A DNA stretch of 32,918 nucleotides from Streptomyces sp. WZ.A104. GTDB taxonomy: Bacteria; Actinomycetota; Actinomycetes; Streptomycetales; Streptomycetaceae. Location: NCBI RefSeq assembly GCF_002382885.1, contig NZ_NWVL01000083.1:1-32918 (forward strand), in the 5' to 3' direction. The translations under genes were made by a program, and so were the position numbers. Numbering within the stretch: the first letter of the stretch is position 1; each line of letters opens with the position of its first letter. The notes under the pieces were generated by a model. That model saw only the letters and a program-made list of their open reading frames with translations. It did not search any database and was not told the origin of the DNA. Shown in pieces: positions 23,699-31,936 of this stretch.

Positions 23699-24001
23699 AT
23701 GACCAGCACCAGCACCGCCGCCACCGCCGCCGAGCGCACCGGGGCCCGCACCGACGAGGCCGCCACCCTGATCGGCGGCGCCCGGGAACGCATCGACGCC
23801 CTCGACGACCGGATCATCGGGCTCGTCCAGGAACGGATGGCCGTCTCGGCGGTGATCCAGGAGGCCCGGATCACCTCGGGCGGCCGCCGGGTCAACCTCT
23901 CCCGCGAGACCGCCGTGCTCGGCCACTACAGGGACGCGCTGGGCAAGCCGGGCACCGCGCTCGCGATGACGCTCCTGGAGCTGTGCCGCGGCCGGGTGTG
24001 A
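23699..24001 (+). CDS. Chorismate mutase, AroQ type
   Basis: This 100-residue protein is a small all-helical AroQ-class chorismate mutase, which converts chorismate to prephenate at the entry to phenylalanine and tyrosine synthesis. The first helix has the typical ARERIDALDDRIIGLVQERM pattern (28-47) with Arg46 in the usual substrate-binding position, followed by an RRVNLSRE turn (63-70) and a final helix ending in LLELCRGRV. No signal peptide is present, so it is cytoplasmic. ATG 23699 has GGGAG eight bases upstream. It is probably controlled by the leader peptide and hairpin just upstream. Length suits stand-alone enzymes that act with DAHP synthase or prephenate-processing partners, none of which is in the window. 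Confidence 0.93.
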   Translation: MTSTSTAATAAERTGARTDEAATLIGGARERIDALDDRIIGLVQERMAVSAVIQEARITSGGRRVNLSRETAVLGHYRDALGKPGTALAMTLLELCRGRV

Positions 24002-24325
24002 GCCCGTACGGGCCGCCGGACACCCCCGGGGCCAGACGCCGCCCGGCAGGCGGGAGTCTGGCTACAGGCCCTCGGGGAGGGAACGGTTCTCCGCCCGCCG
24101 GACATGGCCCGTATCTGCGTTCGGACCCCGTCTCACCCGTACGGCGCGTGACCGGGGCGGCGGTGTCTTCGTTGGTCCCGGTGTCCGTGCCAACCAGGGG
24201 CGGCATCGGTAGGAAAACCACGCGTGGCTCCGCCGGGACGTGTGGCGTACCGCGAGGTGCGCCGTGGGACCGCATCCCGGCTCATGTGACCGGTCCGCAG
24301 GGGACAGCAGCCCGGTCACCCCATA

Positions 24326-24360
24326 TGCGGCCGACCCCGGGGACGCCCGGGTCGGCCGCA
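24326..24360. terminator. Bidirectional hairpin between chorismate mutase and wall-protein genes
   Basis: TGCGGCCGACCC (24326-24337) pairs perfectly with GGGTCGGCCGCA (24349-24360), a 12-bp stem with an 11-base loop. It lies between two convergent genes and can act in both directions. No T-run is present. Confidence 0.75.
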
Positions 24361-24372
24361 TCGGAACGTATC

Positions 24373-24400
24373 GGGCGGAGGCCTGTTCCCTCCTCCGCCC
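24373..24400 (-). terminator. Hairpin after the LAxTG wall-protein gene
   Basis: GGGCGGAGG (24373-24381) pairs with CCTCCGCCC (24392-24400) around a 10-base loop, 20 bases past the stop of the minus-strand gene. Confidence 0.6.
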
Positions 24401-24420
24401 GCCTCTGCGACAGCCCCTGA

Positions 24421-26202
24421 TCAGGCCGCCTGTCGCGCTGCCCGTCGCCGGGACGCCACGAAGAGCACCAGGCCCGCCGCCAGCGCCGCGGCCGCCGTGC
24501 CCGAGGCGATCAGGGCGATCGACCCCGTCGAGGCGAGGCTGCCCCCGCCGCCGGAGCCCCCGGCCGTACCCGCCGAGCTGCCGCCGGACGTGGTGGACGC
24601 CGAGGTGCCGGAGGTGCCGGAGGTGCCGGAGGTGCCGGACGGGGTCGCCGACGGGGCTGTGGTCGGCGGGGTGGACGGTTCGCCGGAGCCGCCGTCGGCC
24701 CCGTCCGTCGTGGAGCCGGAGTCGCCGCCGCTGCCCTCACCGTTCACGATCGTCCACGCGGTGTTGTTGCCGGGCTTCGGGTCGAACGGCAGCTTCGGGT
24801 CCATGAGCCAGGTGCTGCGGACGGTGACCTTGCCGGACGCGCCGACCAGGCCCTCGTCGATCCGCAGCTCGAACGGCAGGTCGAGGCCGCCGCCGTCCAG
24901 CACGGCCATGGAGGTGTCGCAGACGTAGCGCGGCGCGGGGCTCTTCTGGTCCTCGCGGTAGCCGCCGCCGGCGGTCACCGCGCGGCAGCGGTCCGGCTTC
25001 GAGGTGACGCTCGTTCCCTGGGGGACGGTGAAGTCGACGGTGGCGACGGGCTCGCCGGAGCGGATGTAGCCGATCCAGGCCGGGCCCTCGTTGCGGAAGC
25101 CGATGTCGGCCTTCACCGTGGAGCCCTCGGCCCCGGCCACCTCGTCGCCGTACGCCACGAAGTCGGCCGTGTTCTTCGTACGGAAGTCGGCCTCGTGCTG
25201 GTTGTTCCACGGGTCGAGGTCCGCGCCCCGGGCGGTCGCGCCCTTCGCCGGGGACTTCGCCGTGCCCTTCACCGGGACCGCCTTGAGTGCGCCGCCGGTG
25301 CCCCGCTCGAAGGAGGCGCCCGCGCGCTGGGCGGTGCGCTGGGCGGCGCTGTCCTCGTGGATGCGGTAGATGAAGGTGTCGTAGAAGGCGCGGGAGGTGG
25401 CCTCGACGGTCAGCGGGGTCGCCAGGGTGTACGTCTCGCCCACCTCGAAGGAGCCCTCGACGGAGCAGAGCGCGGTGGTCCAGCCGACGCCGGGCCTGCC
25501 CGGGGCGTCCTCGGTGTACTCGCAGTTGGAGTAGCGCTGCGGGATGTCGAGGCCGCGGGAGTACAGCAGGCCCAGCAGGACGCCGTCGGCGGCCCGGGTG
25601 CCCCGGTTGGTGAAGGTGATCGGGGCCTGCTGCTTGTCGCCCGGGTTCAGCTCCGTCCGGAACGGCAGCTCCTCCATCACCAGGTCGGGGCCGCCGACCG
25701 TGACCCGGGTGGTGAACGGGGTGAAGGTCGCGCCCTTCGCCTGTCCGGTCACCTCGATCGTGCCGGTGGCGCCGTTCTCGCTGCCCTTGGCGGCGGTGAG
25801 CAGGATGTCGTCGATCTTCCGGTGGCCGGGCCAGATGCCGTACTCCTCGCAGACCGCCTTCGTGCCGGTGACCTTGCAGTCCGAGCCGTCCTTGACCGCC
25901 GCGTCGGCGACGCCCGCGATGCCGCTGAGGTCGAGGGTGACGGTGAACTCTCCCTCGTAGCCGCCGTTCTCCTCGTCCTCGCTCGGGTTGTGGACGGTGA
26001 TGCCGAGCGTGGACTGCTGCGGCTCGCCGCTCTCGGGGTACGGGTGCAGGGCCGTCTCGGCGGGGCCGCCCAGGGTGAACACCGGGGTGTCGGCGGCCTG
26101 GGCCGGGGCGGCCCCGGCGAGCGAGGCCGCGGCGAGCAGACCGGCGGCGGCGAACGAACCCGCCGCGCGGCGCAGCGCGGTTCTCGGGGACAAGCGTGTC
26201 AT
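24421..26202 (-). CDS. Secreted cell-wall protein with LAxTG sortase signal
   Basis: This 593-residue protein has a signal peptide (TRLSPRTALRRAAG, hydrophobic core, AQAAD cleavage near 36-37) and a complete sorting signal: LASTG (556-560), a hydrophobic helix (562-585) and a basic tail RRRAARQAA. LAxTG is the motif recognised by class E sortases of Streptomyces, so the protein is probably joined to peptidoglycan. The body (38-500) is a series of beta-sandwich-like repeats (HNPSEDEENGG, TFTNRGTRAADG, IGFRNEGPAWIG), resembling DUF11/CARDB-type adhesive or spacer modules. A Gly/Ser/Thr/Pro linker with tandem GTS units (around 520-555) spans the wall. The start ATG at 26202 has AGAGG five bases upstream. 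No sortase gene is in the window, and the ligand is unknown. Confidence 0.9.
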   Translation of the reverse strand: MTRLSPRTALRRAAGSFAAAGLLAAASLAGAAPAQAADTPVFTLGGPAETALHPYPESGEPQQSTLGITVHNPSEDEENGGYEGEFTVTLDLSGIAGVADAAVKDGSDCKVTGTKAVCEEYGIWPGHRKIDDILLTAAKGSENGATGTIEVTGQAKGATFTPFTTRVTVGGPDLVMEELPFRTELNPGDKQQAPITFTNRGTRAADGVLLGLLYSRGLDIPQRYSNCEYTEDAPGRPGVGWTTALCSVEGSFEVGETYTLATPLTVEATSRAFYDTFIYRIHEDSAAQRTAQRAGASFERGTGGALKAVPVKGTAKSPAKGATARGADLDPWNNQHEADFRTKNTADFVAYGDEVAGAEGSTVKADIGFRNEGPAWIGYIRSGEPVATVDFTVPQGTSVTSKPDRCRAVTAGGGYREDQKSPAPRYVCDTSMAVLDGGGLDLPFELRIDEGLVGASGKVTVRSTWLMDPKLPFDPKPGNNTAWTIVNGEGSGGDSGSTTDGADGGSGEPSTPPTTAPSATPSGTSGTSGTSGTSASTTSGGSSAGTAGGSGGGGSLASTGSIALIASGTAAAALAAGLVLFVASRRRAARQAA

Positions 26203-26356
26203 CGGGACCTCTGGTACTCGGCAGGGAGCTGTTGCTCAGCGGAAGCTGTGTGACTGCTGTGACAGTTGACGCGGTACGGGGTTCGACCGCGCAGCCCTCC
26301 GAACAGTTGCCCTGACGAAGATCACGGATTGGGCACAGGAGCGTCGCCCGCCCCCT

Positions 26357-28216
26357 TCACGTCCGCTCGGGTACGTCCGCTGCGGCCTCCGCCGTCCGCC
26401 TCGGCGGCACCACCGGCATACCCAGGAACGGCAGCTTCAGCGCGCCGAACGCCTCCTTCGGCACGGCGGGCGCGAGTGGTTCGACGGGGCTGAGCCGCTC
26501 GTAGGCCCCGCCCTGCTCCGGGCGCGGGTCGGCCTCGCCCTTGTTGGGCCAGAAGGACATCGCGCGCTCGGCCTGGGCTGTGATGGTCAGCGAAGGGTTG
26601 ACGCCGAGGTTGGCGGAGACCGCGGAGCCGTCGACGACGCTGATGCCGGGGTGGCCGTAGAGGCGGTGGTACGGGTCGATGACGCCCTCCTCCGCGCTCG
26701 CGCCGATCGGGCAGCCGCCGAGGAAGTGGGCGGTGAGCGGGGTGCCCATCAGCTCCCCGATGTTGGAACCGGCGAAGCCGTTGATCTCCTCGGCGAGCAG
26801 GGACGCGCTGCGGGTCGCCTCCTCGATCTGGGTCGGGTTGGGCGCGCCATGGCCCTGACGGGCGGTGAGCAGGCCCTTGCCGATGCCGCCCGGTTTGCGG
26901 TACGTCGTCAGGGAGTTGTCCAGGGACTGCATGACGAGACCGATGATGGTGCGCTCGGACCAGCGGCGGTTGGAGAGCGAACGGGCGGCGAGGGTGGGGT
27001 GCTTGATCATGTTGGCGAGCCAGCCGCGTACCCGGTGGGCTCCGTAGGGCACCTGGAGGATCGACATCGAGCCCATGGCGTTGGAGCCCTTGCCGTAACG
27101 GACGGGCTCGATGTGGGTGTTGTCGTCCGGGTGGATCGAGGACGTGATCGCGACGCCCTGTGAGAAGTCGGCCTTCGCGATGCCGTGCTTCTTGCGGTAG
27201 CGGCGGTCGCTGGTCTGGGAGCCCACCAGTGCCTCGGAGTTGGTGCGGGTCAGCTCCCCGAGCTTCCCGGAGAGCCGGGGCAGCAGACCGCGGTCCTTCA
27301 TGGTGTGCAGCAGGGTCTGGGTGCCGTACGTGCCCGCCGCGACGACGACGTGGCGGGCGCGCAGTCTCGTGGGCTTCGCCTTGCGGCGGCGGTCGGTGGG
27401 GACCGTGAGGACGCGGTAGCCGCCCTCCGGATCGTCGGTGACCGCGACGACGGACGTCATCGGGTGGATGACCGCTCCGGCCTTCTCGGCGAGGTGGAGG
27501 TAGTTCTCGTTGAGGGTGTTCTTCGCCCCGTGACGGCAGCCCGTCATGCACTCGCCGCACTCGGTGCAGGCCTTGCGGGCGGGTCCGGCACCGCCGAAGT
27601 ACGGGTCGGGGACCGTGCCGCCGGGCTTGGCCTTCGCGGTGCCGTCGGCGTCCTTGCCGTCGCCGAAGAAGACGCCGACCGGGGCCGGATGGAAGGTGTC
27701 GCCGACGCCCATCGCCTCGGCGGCGGCCTTGAGGTGGATGTCGGAGGGGGTCATGGTCGGGTTGAGGCGGACCCCGAGCATCCGGCGGGCCTGGTCGTAG
27801 TACGGCTTGAGCTCGTCCTGCCAGTCGGTGATGGAGGCCCACTGGCGGTCCTCGAAGAACGGGGCGGGCGGCACGTACAGCGTGTTGGCGTAGTTGAGCG
27901 AACCGCCGCCGACGCCCGCCCCGGCGAGCACCATCACATTGCCGAGGAGGTGGACGCGCTGGATGCCGAAGAGGCCCAGCGCGGGGGCCCAGAGGTAGTT
28001 CTTCAGGTCCCAGGAGGTCTTGGGGAGTGTGCCGGGGGTGAAGCGGCGGCCCGCCTCCAGGACGCCTACGCGGTACCCCTTCTCCGACAGCCGGAGCGCC
28101 GACACCGCGCCCCCGAAGCCCGAACCGACGACGAGGACGTCGTAGTCGTAGGCGGCATCGTCCTCGGCCGGGACATGGCTCACGGACCGTTCGCGGGCAG
28201 GGCTGTCCTGGGGCAT
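26357..28216 (-). CDS. GMC oxidoreductase, ChoD/cholesterol-oxidase-like, with four-Cys motif
   Basis: This 619-residue FAD enzyme has the dinucleotide-binding GSGFGG at 31-36 and the GMC signature region GAGVGGGSLNYAN (99-111). The second FAD/C-terminal motif reads GISVVDGSAVSANLGVNPSLTITAQAE. It resembles mycobacterial ChoD-type proteins more than the secreted cholesterol oxidase ChoA, and there is no signal peptide. At 217-227 it has CTECGECMTGC, a CxxCxxCxxxC pattern that looks like a 4Fe-4S ligand set; that pattern is a known trait of the ChoD branch. Substrate is unknown: sterol and other alcohols are possible. ATG 28216 has GAGGAG four bases upstream, and it lies 61 bases after the semialdehyde dehydrogenase gene, so the two are probably one operon. 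Confidence 0.92.
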   Translation of the reverse strand: MPQDSPARERSVSHVPAEDDAAYDYDVLVVGSGFGGAVSALRLSEKGYRVGVLEAGRRFTPGTLPKTSWDLKNYLWAPALGLFGIQRVHLLGNVMVLAGAGVGGGSLNYANTLYVPPAPFFEDRQWASITDWQDELKPYYDQARRMLGVRLNPTMTPSDIHLKAAAEAMGVGDTFHPAPVGVFFGDGKDADGTAKAKPGGTVPDPYFGGAGPARKACTECGECMTGCRHGAKNTLNENYLHLAEKAGAVIHPMTSVVAVTDDPEGGYRVLTVPTDRRRKAKPTRLRARHVVVAAGTYGTQTLLHTMKDRGLLPRLSGKLGELTRTNSEALVGSQTSDRRYRKKHGIAKADFSQGVAITSSIHPDDNTHIEPVRYGKGSNAMGSMSILQVPYGAHRVRGWLANMIKHPTLAARSLSNRRWSERTIIGLVMQSLDNSLTTYRKPGGIGKGLLTARQGHGAPNPTQIEEATRSASLLAEEINGFAGSNIGELMGTPLTAHFLGGCPIGASAEEGVIDPYHRLYGHPGISVVDGSAVSANLGVNPSLTITAQAERAMSFWPNKGEADPRPEQGGAYERLSPVEPLAPAVPKEAFGALKLPFLGMPVVPPRRTAEAAADVPERT

Positions 28217-28277
28217 GGCGCTCCTCAGTACGGAATCGGAACGAAAAGGGGCGGAGGGTGCTGTGGCCTCCGGGAGC

Positions 28278-29894
28278 TCAGCGCAGCCGGAACGCCTTCA
28301 TCGCCTTCAGGCTGCGGGTCATGAACGCGGCGTACTTCTCGTCGTCCATGCCGAAGGACGGCGCGAGCGGGATCAGCCGCTGCTGGGCGACGGTCTGGGC
28401 CTCCGTGTACTTGAGGATGCCCTCGGAGCCGTGCCGCCGGCCGAGACCGGACTCCTTCATGCCGCCCATCGGGGACTGGACGCTGCCGTAGGCGGGGGCG
28501 TACCCCTCGTTGATGTTGACGGTGCCGGTCCGCAGCCGGGCGGCGACCTGGTGGCCGCGCCGGGAGTCGGTGGTCCAGACGCTGGAGTTGAGGCCGTACG
28601 GGGTGGCGTTGGCCAGCGCGATCACCTCGTCCTCGTCGCTGAAGCGGTAGATCGAGACGACCGGTCCGAAGGTCTCCTCGGTGCAGACGGCCATCGGCTC
28701 CTCCACCCCGTCGAGGATGGTCGGCTCGTAGAACAGCGGGCCGATGTCGGGGCGGGCGACACCGCCCGCGACCAGCTTCGCGCCCTTCTCGACGGCCTCG
28801 GCGACATGCCGGGTGACCGTCTCCAGCTGGCGCTGCCCGACGAGGGAGCCCATGTCGGCGCCGTACGCGAGGGCGCTGCCGAGCCGCATGGCCTTCGTGC
28901 GGGTGGCGAAGCGCTGGACGAAGTCGTCGGCGATCGACTCGTGGACGTACAGCCGCTCGATGGAGATGCACAGCTGCCCGGCGGAGGAGAAGCAGGCGCG
29001 GACGGCGCCGGCGGCGGCCTTCTCCACGTCGGCGTCCTTGAGGACGAGCATGGCGTTCTTGCCACCGAGCTCCAGCGAGACGCCGACCAGCCGGGAGGCC
29101 GCGCCGACGGCGACCTCGCGGCCGGTGCGGGTGGAGCCGGTGAAGGAGACGTAGTCGGCGCGGCTGACGACCTCGGGGCCGACGACGGGTCCCTCGCCCA
29201 GGACGACCTGGAAGACCTCGGCGGGCAGTCCGGCCTCGATGAGCAGGTCGCGGGCCCACAGCGCGGTGAGCGCGGTCTCCGTGTCGGGCTTCATCACGAC
29301 GGCGTTGCCGGAGACGAACGCGGGCAGCGCGTCGCCCACGGACAGCTCGAAGGGGTAGTTCCAGGGGGCGATCTGGCCGACGACCCCGCGCGGCTGGCGC
29401 AGCTCGGTGACCTTGGTGAGGGTCGGGACGACACCCGTGTGGCGGCGGGGCTTGAGGTACGCGGCCGCCCTGCGCCCGTAGTGGCGGGCGGCGACGGTGA
29501 CCGCCTGCACCTCCTCGTGGGCGTGCAGCCGGGCCTTGCCGGTCTCCAGCTGGATGAGGTCGAGGACCTCGGACTGGCGGCTGAGGACGAGGTCGTGGAA
29601 GCGCAGGAGGACGGCGGCCCGCTGCCGTACGGGGACGGCGGCCCAGGCGGGCTGGGCGGCGCGGGCCCGGTCGAAGGCTCCTGCGACGTCCTCGGGGCTG
29701 GACTCGGGCAGGTCGGCCAGCTTCTCCCCGGTGAAGGGCGAGTGGTTGGCCGTACGCCCCGATCCGACGACACCGCGGATCAGCTGGGCGATCACCTCGG
29801 GGGTGACCACATCGGCGGCCGTGCGCACGCCGGCGGGGGCGACCGCCACGGGGTTCGTACCGAGAGGGGCGTCAGGGGCCTGCGAGTCCGTCAT
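28278..29894 (-). CDS. gabD2: Succinic semialdehyde dehydrogenase (NADP-type ALDH)
   Basis: This 538-residue enzyme belongs to the aldehyde dehydrogenase superfamily, GabD2/succinic-semialdehyde branch, which oxidises succinic semialdehyde to succinate in GABA or 4-hydroxybutyrate breakdown. Catalytic residues are complete: Asn179 (PWNYPF), Lys202 (KPD), Glu275 (LELGGKNA) and Cys309 (GQLCIS), with the FTGST nucleotide loop at 251-255. It has an N-terminal extension of about 45 residues compared with typical family members. ATG 29894 has no clear ribosome site. Its promoter would lie in 29895-30089, which includes GGGTACCC and an imperfect inverted repeat at 29992-30027. The GMC oxidoreductase follows. 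Substrate specificity is from family resemblance only. Confidence 0.9.
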   Translation of the reverse strand: MTDSQAPDAPLGTNPVAVAPAGVRTAADVVTPEVIAQLIRGVVGSGRTANHSPFTGEKLADLPESSPEDVAGAFDRARAAQPAWAAVPVRQRAAVLLRFHDLVLSRQSEVLDLIQLETGKARLHAHEEVQAVTVAARHYGRRAAAYLKPRRHTGVVPTLTKVTELRQPRGVVGQIAPWNYPFELSVGDALPAFVSGNAVVMKPDTETALTALWARDLLIEAGLPAEVFQVVLGEGPVVGPEVVSRADYVSFTGSTRTGREVAVGAASRLVGVSLELGGKNAMLVLKDADVEKAAAGAVRACFSSAGQLCISIERLYVHESIADDFVQRFATRTKAMRLGSALAYGADMGSLVGQRQLETVTRHVAEAVEKGAKLVAGGVARPDIGPLFYEPTILDGVEEPMAVCTEETFGPVVSIYRFSDEDEVIALANATPYGLNSSVWTTDSRRGHQVAARLRTGTVNINEGYAPAYGSVQSPMGGMKESGLGRRHGSEGILKYTEAQTVAQQRLIPLAPSFGMDDEKYAAFMTRSLKAMKAFRLR

Positions 29895-30089
29895 GAGGCC
29901 GAGAGTATGTCCAGCCGCACCCTTTGGGTACCCGTCGGTAACAGTTTTTCACAGGACCCGCCCGCATCCCCGGACCGTCCGCACAAACGAGCCAGTGATC
30001 GCTGGCGACATAACCGCTGATCAGTGGCTATACGGCGGACCGCACACCGGTAGTGGGCCCCGCCGCGCTCGGCCCTCGGCCTGCGAAGC

Positions 30090-31787
30090 TCAGTCCTGGG
30101 TCTTCGGCGCGCGCCAGCTGCGCAGCATGACGTCGAACAGCTCTCGGCTGGTCTTCCAGCCCTCCTGCGGTGCCGTCAGATACAGCGCGTACTCGGGGCC
30201 GCCCGCCCCGCCGTAGTACATCTGGTCGATCCCGTGCCGGGGACCCGCGTGATCCTTGGTCTCGTTCCAGGTGAACTCCCAGAGCGCGCCCGGCCGGTCA
30301 CGGAAGGTGTTCTTCTCCAGCGCTGTCCGCCGGTAGCCGGGCAGCCGTTGGGACAGCTGCTCCTCCATGTTCCGCATATGCAGATACGGATGGTCGAAGT
30401 CCGGGTCCGGGTCGACGCTGATCCGGATTCGGTGCGCCCCGCCGTCCGGTGTGTAGTCGATCTGCCCGTCCTGCACCCGGCGCACCCAGTCCTTCGGTAC
30501 GACCAGGCTGAAGCCCGCCGGGTCCTCGACCCGGTGCCAGCCGTCGGGTATCTCCGGTATCCCCTGGGCGGGGGCGGTGGCGGGCGGGTCGCTCCCCGGC
30601 GCGGAGGGCGTGGCACCGACGGCCGCCCGGCCACCGGTGCCCCCCGAACCGCCCAGCTCCTCCCCGTACCTCATCGCGAGGAGCCCGGCCGCGCCGCCGA
30701 GGACCGCGGCGGCGACGACCACGACGAGGACCGTGCGCCACCGGGAGCGGGCGCGCCGGGTCACCGGGGCCAAGACGGGCCCTGCCGGAGAAGGCGAGGG
30801 GGCCGTTCCGGGGAGCCGGGCGGTGGGGCCGTGAGGATCACCGAGTGCGGAGTCAGGCACGGGGGCGCCGGGACCGTTCGGGTCCGGGAAGGCGTACCGG
30901 GCGTCCTTGGGCAGGCGCTGCGTGGGCACGTGCGCCTGCGCGGCCCGGGGCTCCCGGCCCTCCATCGCGTCCAGCAGCATCTGTTCGGTCTCGGCGGCCG
31001 AGGGCCGGTCGGCCGGGTCCTTGCGGAGCAGCGCGGTGATGACGGCCCCGAGCGGACCGGCGTTGACCGGGGCGGGCGGCTCCTCGGTGACGACGGCCTG
31101 CATGGTGGAGATCGGGGACGTACGGCGGAACGGGCTGGCCCCCTCGACCGCCGCGTACAGCGTCACTCCGAGCGACCACAGGTCGGAGGCGGGTCCCGGA
31201 TCGCCGCCGCGTACCCGCTCGGGGGCCAGATAGTCGATGGAGCCGACCAGTTCACCGGTCCGGGTGATCGTGGAGTCGCCCTCGATCGCGGCGATCCCGA
31301 AGTCGGTCAGAAGCACCTGCCCGTCGCGCGCCAGCAGGACGTTGCCGGGCTTGACGTCGCGGTGCAGTACCCCGGCCCCGTGCGCGGCGCGCAGGGCGCT
31401 GAGCACGTGCAGCCCGACCCGTGCCGCCTCGCGCGGTGCGATCTCCCCGCTCTCCTTGGCGGCGTCGGCGAGCGAGGGCCCGTCGACGTACTGCATGACG
31501 ATCCAGGGGCGGTTGTCGTACTCGATCACGTCATGGACGGTGACGACACCCGGGTGCGTGATGCGGGCGGCGGCCCGGGCCTCCTTCTGCGTCCTGGCGT
31601 GCAGGACGAGCCGGTCGGCCTCGGCGACGTACAGCCCGGCGGTCAACTCCTTGACGGCGACCGTACGGTGCAGCACCTCGTCGTGAGCACGCCAGACCTT
31701 GCCCATGCCGCCGCGGCCGAGGACCTCGCCCAGCCGGTACCGCCCCGCCAGTACCAGTCCCGCAGCCGTGCCCTGTGATCGATCCAC
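30090..31787 (-). CDS. Membrane Ser/Thr protein kinase with extracellular domain
   Basis: This 565-residue protein has a PknB-type kinase domain at about 17-275: Gly loop GRGGMGKV (24-31), Lys46, the catalytic HRDVKPGN (142-149; Asp144), DFG (162-164), Thr residues in the activation loop (STITRTGE, 172-179) and APE (188-190). A Pro/Gly-rich juxtamembrane segment follows, then one membrane helix at about 352-372 and an outside domain at about 414-560 (GWHRVEDPAGFSLVVPKDW). There are no PASTA repeats, so it is not a classical PknB. The same outside-domain pattern recurs in the neighbouring truncated gene. Start: GTG at 31787 with GGGGA six bases upstream. The ligand is unknown. Confidence 0.93.
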   Translation of the reverse strand: MDRSQGTAAGLVLAGRYRLGEVLGRGGMGKVWRAHDEVLHRTVAVKELTAGLYVAEADRLVLHARTQKEARAAARITHPGVVTVHDVIEYDNRPWIVMQYVDGPSLADAAKESGEIAPREAARVGLHVLSALRAAHGAGVLHRDVKPGNVLLARDGQVLLTDFGIAAIEGDSTITRTGELVGSIDYLAPERVRGGDPGPASDLWSLGVTLYAAVEGASPFRRTSPISTMQAVVTEEPPAPVNAGPLGAVITALLRKDPADRPSAAETEQMLLDAMEGREPRAAQAHVPTQRLPKDARYAFPDPNGPGAPVPDSALGDPHGPTARLPGTAPSPSPAGPVLAPVTRRARSRWRTVLVVVVAAAVLGGAAGLLAMRYGEELGGSGGTGGRAAVGATPSAPGSDPPATAPAQGIPEIPDGWHRVEDPAGFSLVVPKDWVRRVQDGQIDYTPDGGAHRIRISVDPDPDFDHPYLHMRNMEEQLSQRLPGYRRTALEKNTFRDRPGALWEFTWNETKDHAGPRHGIDQMYYGGAGGPEYALYLTAPQEGWKTSRELFDVMLRSWRAPKTQD

Positions 31788-31936
31788 GTGATGTCCCCGC
31801 CCCGTTTTCCTCGGCTTGCCAGATTACGGAGCGGAGGCGAGGCGGCGTAACGGGGGATCGCCCACGAGACCGCACTGTGATGGTTGTCGGCACCGCACAA
31901 CAACGGCCGTTGCGGCGGGCCGCCGATGACCGGTGG
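31788..31936. other. Short intergenic region between two kinase genes
   Basis: These 149 bases separate two genes of the same strand. They contain the 12-bp palindrome CAACGGCCGTTG near 31902-31913 and a GGCGGGCCGCC stretch, which might terminate the upstream kinase transcript. A promoter for the downstream kinase gene is expected here but I could not place one with confidence. Confidence 0.4.

Larger units (their letters stand above)
24002..24420. other. Gene-free region with three tandem hairpins
   Basis: No gene is supported in these 419 bases between convergent genes. The first half (24002-24280) shows no clear structure. Three perfect stems follow: GTGACCGG/CCGGTCAC (24286-24293 with 24312-24319), a 12-bp stem (24326-24337 with 24349-24360) and a 9-bp stem (24373-24381 with 24392-24400). 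The last two are listed as terminators. Confidence 0.7.
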
